Below, piece after piece: positions 57,596 through 64,000 of a stretch of DNA of 64,000 bases. The DNA lies in NCBI RefSeq assembly GCF_010093535.1, contig NW_022985166.1, forward strand, positions 349,252 through 413,251, in the 5' to 3' direction. A model generated the notes under the pieces. That model was not told where the DNA came from, made no database searches, and saw nothing but the letters and a program-made list of their open reading frames with translations. The translations under genes were made by a program, and so were the position numbers. This DNA is from Lindgomyces ingoldianus (Eukaryota > Ascomycota > Dothideomycetes > Pleosporales > Lindgomycetaceae). Every line of letters starts with the position of its first letter. The first letter of the stretch is position 1.

Positions 57596-58468
57596 AGCGT
57601 GCCCAACAGTCCGTACTACTGTACGATTAGGAGATTTTGAGGCCTGTACGGACGAGATTGCCTGTACGTACGTACGGTCGTGAGGAGGAGAGGCAGCTGT
57701 ACAGACAGTAACCGCACTGTTTAAAATAAGCTGTACAGGTAGTACTATACAATTAATGTACGTTGTAACTATTAATACGCTATACTATAGAAGAGGTAGA
57801 GTTAAAGGCCTAATAGCTCTCTATAAGGCTATTTTCTCTAGTAATGTAAGCAGCTAGAGCTAGAAGCTTACTTCTTACTATTTAGTGTTTAATCTAGTGC
57901 TTCTGCAGCTGTATAGCCTTAATTATTACACCTAATAGGTTGTTATAATTATTAGTTATAGTACAGCTAGTAGCACTAAAACACCTCTTACACTTATAGC
58001 TTATAGCTAGAATAGTAAGAAAATTAAAAGTAATTTTATAAAAAATAAAATAGCTTAATTTACCTTTAGTAAGCTACTACTATAAAGAATCTCTATGTAG
58101 TAATAAGTAATTTTTATAGAGATTAAAGTGTATAGTGTTATAGTAAAATTATAGCTTATTTAATAGCCTCTTACACTTATATAAGCGCTTATTTATTATA
58201 AGAAAGAGGTTAATAGTAAAGTAGTTTTTATAATTAATGTTATAATAGTTACTACTAAGTAGTTTATAACACTTTAGAAATAAAGCCTTAGCTTTATTTT
58301 TATTTTTATTTTTATTTTTATCTTTAGCATTTATATACTATGTAAAGATTATCTTTATTAACTAAGTTACCTTATTAATTTAGGCCTTATAATAGCGCTA
58401 GTAGGTTTAAAACTATAGTAATTATAGCTAAAAATAAAGTATAGTTGCTACTATGTAATATAAGGCTA
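57596..58468. other. Repeat-like flank, CTGTAC cluster then AT-rich RIP-type sequence
   Basis: 57619-57736 holds five copies of CTGTAC within 118 bp; from about 57780 the sequence becomes strongly AT-rich with TAG/TTA bias like the other RIP-hit blocks, and includes an ATTTTT run near 58290-58325. It probably belongs to an older repeat into which the LTR element inserted, but I see no terminal repeat pair or coding remnant to name it. Confidence 0.4.
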
Positions 58469-58657
58469 TGTCACGGTATCCTCCCTGGATCCCAGACATA
58501 ACTGTATTAGACGCGTACTAGAGTATTATTAGTGCACGTCTAACATAAACACAACATAACACAGACATAAACTTAAGCATAAACTGCTTTAACACTAACT
58601 AAACTTAAAACAGGCTTAATTTATACCTAAAGCGCTTAGACTTTTAAGCTAAGTATT
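58469..58657 (+). repeat. 5' LTR (at least the first 189 bp)
   Basis: Aligns without gaps to 63812-64000 with 11 differences, all C/T or G/A. The true LTR is longer than 189 bp; its inner end cannot be seen because the second copy leaves the window. Confidence 0.9.
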
Positions 58658-59699
58658 TAATTACTAATTTCCTTCTAAACTTTTTTATTCTTTACATAAT
58701 ATCTTATACCTACTATAATACCTTATGTAGTAATTAAACTAGACCTTTATAAAGCTCTATAACCTTACTTATACATAATTATAACATTATATTATGTTAA
58801 AACTTTAGCTAAGAATAGCCTTTAAATTTAATCTAATAAGCTTAGTACTTATATAACTTTAAGCTATTAAAGTAAGCTAAAAAGCCTTTTAAAAAGCGCT
58901 TACTTTATAAAAAAGCTACTATGTTATAAGCTTTAAAGCTTTTTAAAAAAACTTTAAAAAATAGCTTTATATTATTAAGTAGTTTATTTCTACTTTAACT
59001 TTTATTATAGTAGTAAGAACTAAGAACTTACTAGCCTTAAAGCTTACTTAAAAGTCTAGAGATAGCTTAACTTTTTTTTACCTAATACTGCCTATAACTT
59101 ATAACTTTTTTAACTTAGTAATAAAATCTAACTAACTCTCTAATCCCTTACTGTTTAATAGAAAATAGAAAGACCTACTTTTCTTTTTACATAAGCTCTA
59201 ATATAAACTTAAAGGAAACATAGACTAATTTCTCTTTAAACACTTTTAGTTACTATATACTTACTTTTAACTTAACTATAACATAACAGCTTTAATTAAC
59301 TTACTAATAAATAAAAATATTATTAACTTAGATTAATTTATAGTGTTTTTATAAGTAACTTATAAAGACTTAAATAAAAAGTTAACAGCTTTAAGTTACC
59401 TAAACACTTTATAATAAAAAAAAAAAGCTTTACTTTACACTTTACTAAGTTCTACTAACTTGCATTTAATATAGGCCTAAATAAGATAGGTTTAATTATA
59501 GCTTTATATAACTCCTTCTTAACTAAACTGTAACATGCTATAGTAGAAGAACCCCTTCTAAACAACTTTAACGCGTATGCAAACCTAATTACTACTTATA
59601 ATAATAACATAAGGTTCCTCCCTATACAAGCCCTAATACGCCCCTAAACTAGCGCAGTTATAAATAAAGACTTTAACATAATAAAAATTAATTTAAATT

Positions 59700-62600
59700 A
59701 TGCTCTAGTTAGTTCTAAAAAGTGTAAAAATTATAAGAAAAAAAGTTAATGCTTTAAGTATAGTAAGCATAGTTATATTTTTTAAAACTACTTTATTCCC
59801 TTTTTTTAAGTCTACACAAGTAGTGCTACTAGCACTTATTAAAGATCTTTACTATTTTAATTTTATTTTTATAAGGGCTTTAACTTGTATTTAAGCCTTA
59901 ATTCTTTTTGCTACTCTTAATGTAGCTGCAGCTATAGCAGTAGAAGCCTGCAAAAAGGCTTGTCTTAGGGCTAAGTTACTCTCTAAGACTAATTTAACAC
60001 TAGATCTTTACTAACTTATAGGCTAAGTCTCTTACTAATAACTAAAAGTACTAAGTTAATATTTTTATATATTTATAATAAAAAACTATATTAGCTTTAA
60101 TATAAGCTCTTATTAACTTAAAAGTAAACAGCATAGGTTATATTAATAAAGAACTAGCGTGTAAACTAAATCTTTAATTAACACTACTTACTTAAATAAT
60201 TTACTTAACTAGATTTAATAAAAAATAACTTAAAAAAAGTTCTATTTTTTATACTATAACTATTATAATTACCTACTAACACTATAAGAAGCAGATTAAG
60301 CTTTATGTAATAAACATAAAATATTATAACCTAATTCTAGAACAACTATAGCTGTATTAGCATAAGGTTGCTTTTAATTACTAAAAGTAAATTCTAAACT
60401 TTAACTTTTTCTAATACTAAGATATATGCTTATGCTTACACCTAAATAACACTTAAATAGCACTTAATATAAAAAGTTTCTAAACTTACTTTTTAATAAC
60501 CTAAAAAAAAACTACTTAAGTAAGGCTAATAAGCTAGGCCTTTTACTAAAATAGGCTATATAAAATAATTTAATAACTACTTAAACTTAAAAAAAAAAGC
60601 TTTTAAAAAACCTTTACCTACTTAATTTAAACATAAACTAGGACTTAAATAGTAAATAGACATTTACTACATAAAACCTGCCTTATTTATAACTCTAGCT
60701 TAATAACTAGATTATAAAATCTACATAGTTATAATTTCTAATATAGACTAAGCTTTAGCTCCCTAAAAATACACTAACTTAAAGATAATAGTCCTTTAAG
60801 ACTACTACAACTTATTACATGTTTTTTTTTAAAATAAGTCTAATAAGCTTTTAATATAACATCTATATAATTACTAGATAACCTTTAAGCCTAGTAAATA
60901 ACCTAGTTATAGGCTACTATATAAAATGTTACTAAACAAATTAAAAGTGCTCTAAAAATACCTTAATAAGAACTTAAAAAAAAGTTTATTTAAGCTAGCT
61001 TCTTACTAGTAGTGTTACTTATACTATTTATAAAGAAACTTAAAAGTAAGCTTTAATTTTATATTAACTACTAAAGACTAAACACTATTACTATTAAAAA
61101 CTAATACTTAATTTCTTTTTTATAAGAAACTCTAAGCTAACTAAGTAAAGTAAAGTATTTTATAAAGTTAGATATTATTACTACCTTTAATAAGCTAAAA
61201 ATAGTAAAAGGTAATAAGTAGCTAATAGTGTTTTAGACTTAATATAGACTATTTAAGTACCTAGTAATGCTCTTTAGCTTAGCTAACACGCCTAGTACTT
61301 TTTAACATTTTATAAACAACTTACTCTAACTCTACCTAGACATGTTCTGCACTGCGTATATTAATAATATTCTAATTTATAGTAATAGCCTTTTAGAGCA
61401 TAAACAGCATGTACGCCTAGTGCTAAAGGCTATAGAAGAAGCAGGTCTGTAACTTAACATAGATAAATGTAAGTTTTACTAATTAAAGGTTACATATTTA
61501 AGATATGTAATCTCTATAGATAGCATCTAAATAGACCTTGTTAAGGTTTAAACTATACTAGATTAGTAATACTTAAAGAATATAAAAAATGTTTAAGCCT
61601 TTATAAAATTTACTAACTTTTACTAATAATTTATTAACAACTTTTTATAGCTAGTAAGCTTTATAATTACACTTACTAAAAAAAAGGTTTAATTTAACTT
61701 TAACCTAAATTACTAATAGTTCTTTAACTAGCTAAAAAAAGCCTTTACTAAAGCTTTAATACTTTACTACTTTAACTTTAAACTACTAATACTTATAAAA
61801 GCTAATGCCTTAGACTATATAGTAGCAGAAGTTCTTTTCTAGACTAAGCTAGATAGAACTATTAAGCCTATTATATACTTTTTAAAAAGAATAAGTTCTA
61901 TAGAAAGTAATTATAAGATCTATAATAAAAAATTACTTGCTATAGTACACTACTTTAAACAATAGCAACCTAAACTAGAAGGTGTAGCGCATCTAATATA
62001 GGTTCTATTTAACTATAAGAACTTATAGTACTTTGTAACTATAAAATAACTTAGCTACTAACAAGCTTATTAGTCTAAATACTTATTTTATTTTAATTTT
62101 AAGATTACTTATTATTTTAGTTAAGATAGAGGGAAACTAGATGCTTTTATAAAGTAATTCTAAAACATCTCTACTTAAAAAGAAGTGTAAAAGGCTTAAC
62201 ACTAAACTTTACTTTAACTTAAGCTATTTTTAAACCTTAACTTAAATAAAATAAATTAGATAATTAATTAAATTATTACTAATAAGTATTTAAATAATAA
62301 ATTTATTTAAGAAACTTTAGACCTACTCTAAAACAGCGCTAGTTAGTTAAAGAAAGTAACACTAGCTAACTATAAAAACTAAAATAGTAAGCTATATTAC
62401 TATAACTAACTTATAATTTTTAATTCTAATAAACTAAGAATTAAACTACTCTAAATTATATACAACTTACTTATTAGAGGACACCTAGGCAGAGAAAAGA
62501 CTCTTAACCTACTATAGAGAGAGTACTACTAGCCCTGCATGTTCTATACTGTACGCTAATATGTATTATGTTGCTATACTTGCTGTAAAGTAAAGGCCTT

Positions 62601-63700
62601 TTAAAAAAGGTATAATAGCCTACTTAAACTACTCCTAATCCCTAAATAAGCTTAGAAAGACATATTAATTAATTTTATTATAAACCTACTTTTATCTAAA
62701 GAGTATATAAATATTATAGTAGTTATTAATTACTTAACTAAGTATTAACACTTAATACTATGTTCCTTTATAACTGCCCCTAATATAGCCTAGTTATTCT
62801 ACTAATATGTATAAGTTTACTATAGCCTGCCTAACATAATTATATTAGACAGAGGTACACAGTTTGTCTTAGCCTTCTAGAACAAACTCTGTAAATAGCT
62901 CTAAATTATCTTTTATCTATTTACAGCTTTTTACCTAGAGACTAACAGCTAGACTAAGAACATAAACACTGTAATAAAATAAGTCCTATAAGCATACACA
63001 AACTACTAGTAGAATAACTAGGTAAAATAGTTAGCTATAGCATAGTTTAAAGCTAATAACATAACATCTAAATTAACATAAGTATCTCTGTTCTTAGTAA
63101 ACTACAGATACTACCCTTAAATAAAATTTAAACTACTTATAAATACCCTCTAACTAACTTATTAATTTATATAAGTAATAAATGTAAATAGACTTATTAA
63201 TAAGATTTAAAATATATTTAAATATATTTATAAAAAGCTTACATAGGCTTAAGCTTTTTAATAAGAGTACATAAACTAATTCTAAACCTCTGCCCCTGCG
63301 TATGCAGCTAGTAAAAAGGTCTAGCTAGACACTAGAAATATCTAAATAAACTAATAATTAAAGAAACTTAATTAGAAAAACCTTAGCCCCTTTATAGTAG
63401 CCTATATAGTTTTATTACATGCTTACTAATTAATTCTACCTAACAGCATAAAGATACACCCTATGTTCCACGTATTATTACTGCGCTAAGTAGCCCTTAA
63501 ATCTAACTATTTACTTAGACAGCTAAACCTGCTACTTAAACCTGTTATTATAAACAATAAACTAGAATATGTTATAAAAGATGTTAAATAAATCTAGTTT
63601 AACAAAAAAAAACATACTTATAAATACTTTATAAAATAGACTAGATACAACAAACTGTTATAGGAACCTGCAGAAGCTCTATAAAAGAACTTTATAGTAA
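59700..63700 (+). pseudogene. Degenerate gag-pol of the gypsy element
   Basis: Motifs in order on the plus strand, separated by stops and frame changes. Near 59728-59785 is a CxxC...C...H zinc-knuckle remnant. At 61357-61385 is YINNILIYSNS, where the reverse transcriptase catalytic YIDD now reads YINN. At 61911-61985 is YKIYNKKLLAIVHYFKQ (RNase H). Near 62477-62600 is GHLGREKTLNLL with CC pairs (integrase zinc domain). Near 62718-62960 are VVINYLTKY, DRGTQF and ETNS-type remnants of the integrase core. Near 63460 is SIKIHPMFHVLLL, and at 63570-63690 a chromodomain remnant (YKYFIK, then EPAEAL). The Asp-to-Asn changes (GAT to AAT) are G-to-A transitions, as RIP makes. Confidence 0.8.
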
Positions 63701-63800
63701 CCTAATTTTACACTTAATACCTATCTAAACTAAACCTATACTCTAATAAAGACAACTTAATGCTAGAACTACTAATGTAAAGGATTCTCTTCTTAATAAA

Positions 63801-63808
63801 GGGGGGGG
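63801..63808 (+). other. Polypurine tract of the LTR retrotransposon
   Basis: Run of eight G preceded by AAA and followed by TAC, three bases before the 3' LTR. This is the usual plus-strand priming site of fungal gypsy elements. Confidence 0.8.
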
Positions 63809-63811
63809 TAC

Positions 63812-64000
63812 TGTTACAGTATCCTCTCTAGATCCTAGATATAACTGTATTAGACGTGTACTAGAGTATTATTAGTGCATGTTTAACATAAACATAACAT
63901 AACATAGACATAAACTTAAGCATAAACTGCTTTAACACTAACTAAACTTAAAACAGGCTTAATTTATACCTAAAGCGCTTAGACTTTTAAGCTAAGTATT
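63812..64000 (+). repeat. 3' LTR (partial, cut by window end)
   Basis: Begins TGTTACAG just after the polypurine tract. At all 11 differing sites it carries the T or A state where the 5' copy keeps C or G. Confidence 0.9.

Larger units (their letters stand above)
58469..64000 (+). mobile_element. Ty3/gypsy-type LTR retrotransposon (chromodomain lineage), RIP-destroyed, 3' LTR cut by window end
   Basis: A 5' LTR starts TGTCACGG at 58469 and its copy starts TGTTACAG at 63812, directly after a G-run polypurine tract (63801-63808). The distance from one LTR start to the other is 5343 bp. The interior is extremely AT-rich with stops in every frame, but pol remnants occur in order: zinc knuckle, reverse transcriptase, RNase H, integrase and chromodomain (separate entry). 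The order RT-RNaseH-IN identifies Ty3/gypsy, and the chromodomain places it among chromoviruses. The target duplication cannot be checked because the right end is outside the window. Confidence 0.9.

Overview
The window is nuclear DNA of a filamentous ascomycete (Pezizomycotina). The gene content (Zn2Cys6 and bZIP regulators, a PDR-type ABC pump, ArsH, a swollenin-like expansin, TOM22, TOM40, DNA polymerase delta), the many 41-127 bp GT-AG introns, and AT-rich repeat blocks with repeat-induced point mutation (RIP) signatures all point there. I cannot name the species. Exon boundaries were placed by hand from splice sites and reading frame; every multi-exon model below sums to a whole number of codons.

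Layout. 1-1752: a Zn2Cys6 regulator running off the left edge. 2103-4536: a RIP-destroyed Fot1/pogo-like DNA transposon with terminal inverted repeats, into which a GC-normal solo LTR (3480-3786, target duplication ATTAG) has inserted. 4659-9454: an intact PDR-type ABC transporter. 9.5-12.8 kb: gene-poor, with an SDR pseudogene. 12.8-18.1 kb: a secreted protein of unknown function, a GT31-like glycosyltransferase and a protein with a Gly-Asn repeat. 18.1-21.6 kb: gene-poor, with a small frame broken by two TAG codons. 21.6-28.7 kb: a UBC6-like E2, a DJ-1/Hsp31-like protein, a C2H2 zinc-finger pseudogene, a heme-oxygenase-like tail-anchored protein and a possible small Cys/His-rich gene. 30.9-36.8 kb: TOM22 and TOM40 as a convergent pair, a 6-phosphofructo-2-kinase with a disabled phosphatase site, and a small membrane protein. 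37.4-46.4 kb: swollenin-like expansin, bZIP factor, ArsH and an ACMSD-like amidohydrolase. 47.3-52.2 kb: a 1484-residue GHKL-ATPase protein with a NO VEIN/DUF3883-like C-terminus. 52.5-56.0 kb: DNA polymerase delta catalytic subunit. 56.8-57.6 kb: an MFS pseudogene with RIP-type nonsense changes. 57.8-64.0 kb: an AT-rich block holding a RIP-destroyed chromodomain Ty3/gypsy retrotransposon, from its 5' LTR at 58469 to a 3' LTR cut by the window edge.

Working links. TOM22 and TOM40 are core subunits of one complex, the mitochondrial outer-membrane translocase. The zinc-cluster regulator and the ABC pump lie either side of the dead transposon, as drug-response pairs often do, but a regulatory link is not shown. 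The POL3 promoter carries G1/S-type MCB and SCB sequences. The most unusual single gene is the GHKL-ATPase/DUF3883 protein. The most informative structure is the RIP record: two elements of different age at the left, two LTRs differing only by RIP-type transitions at the right, and matching changes in the pseudogene beside the right block.
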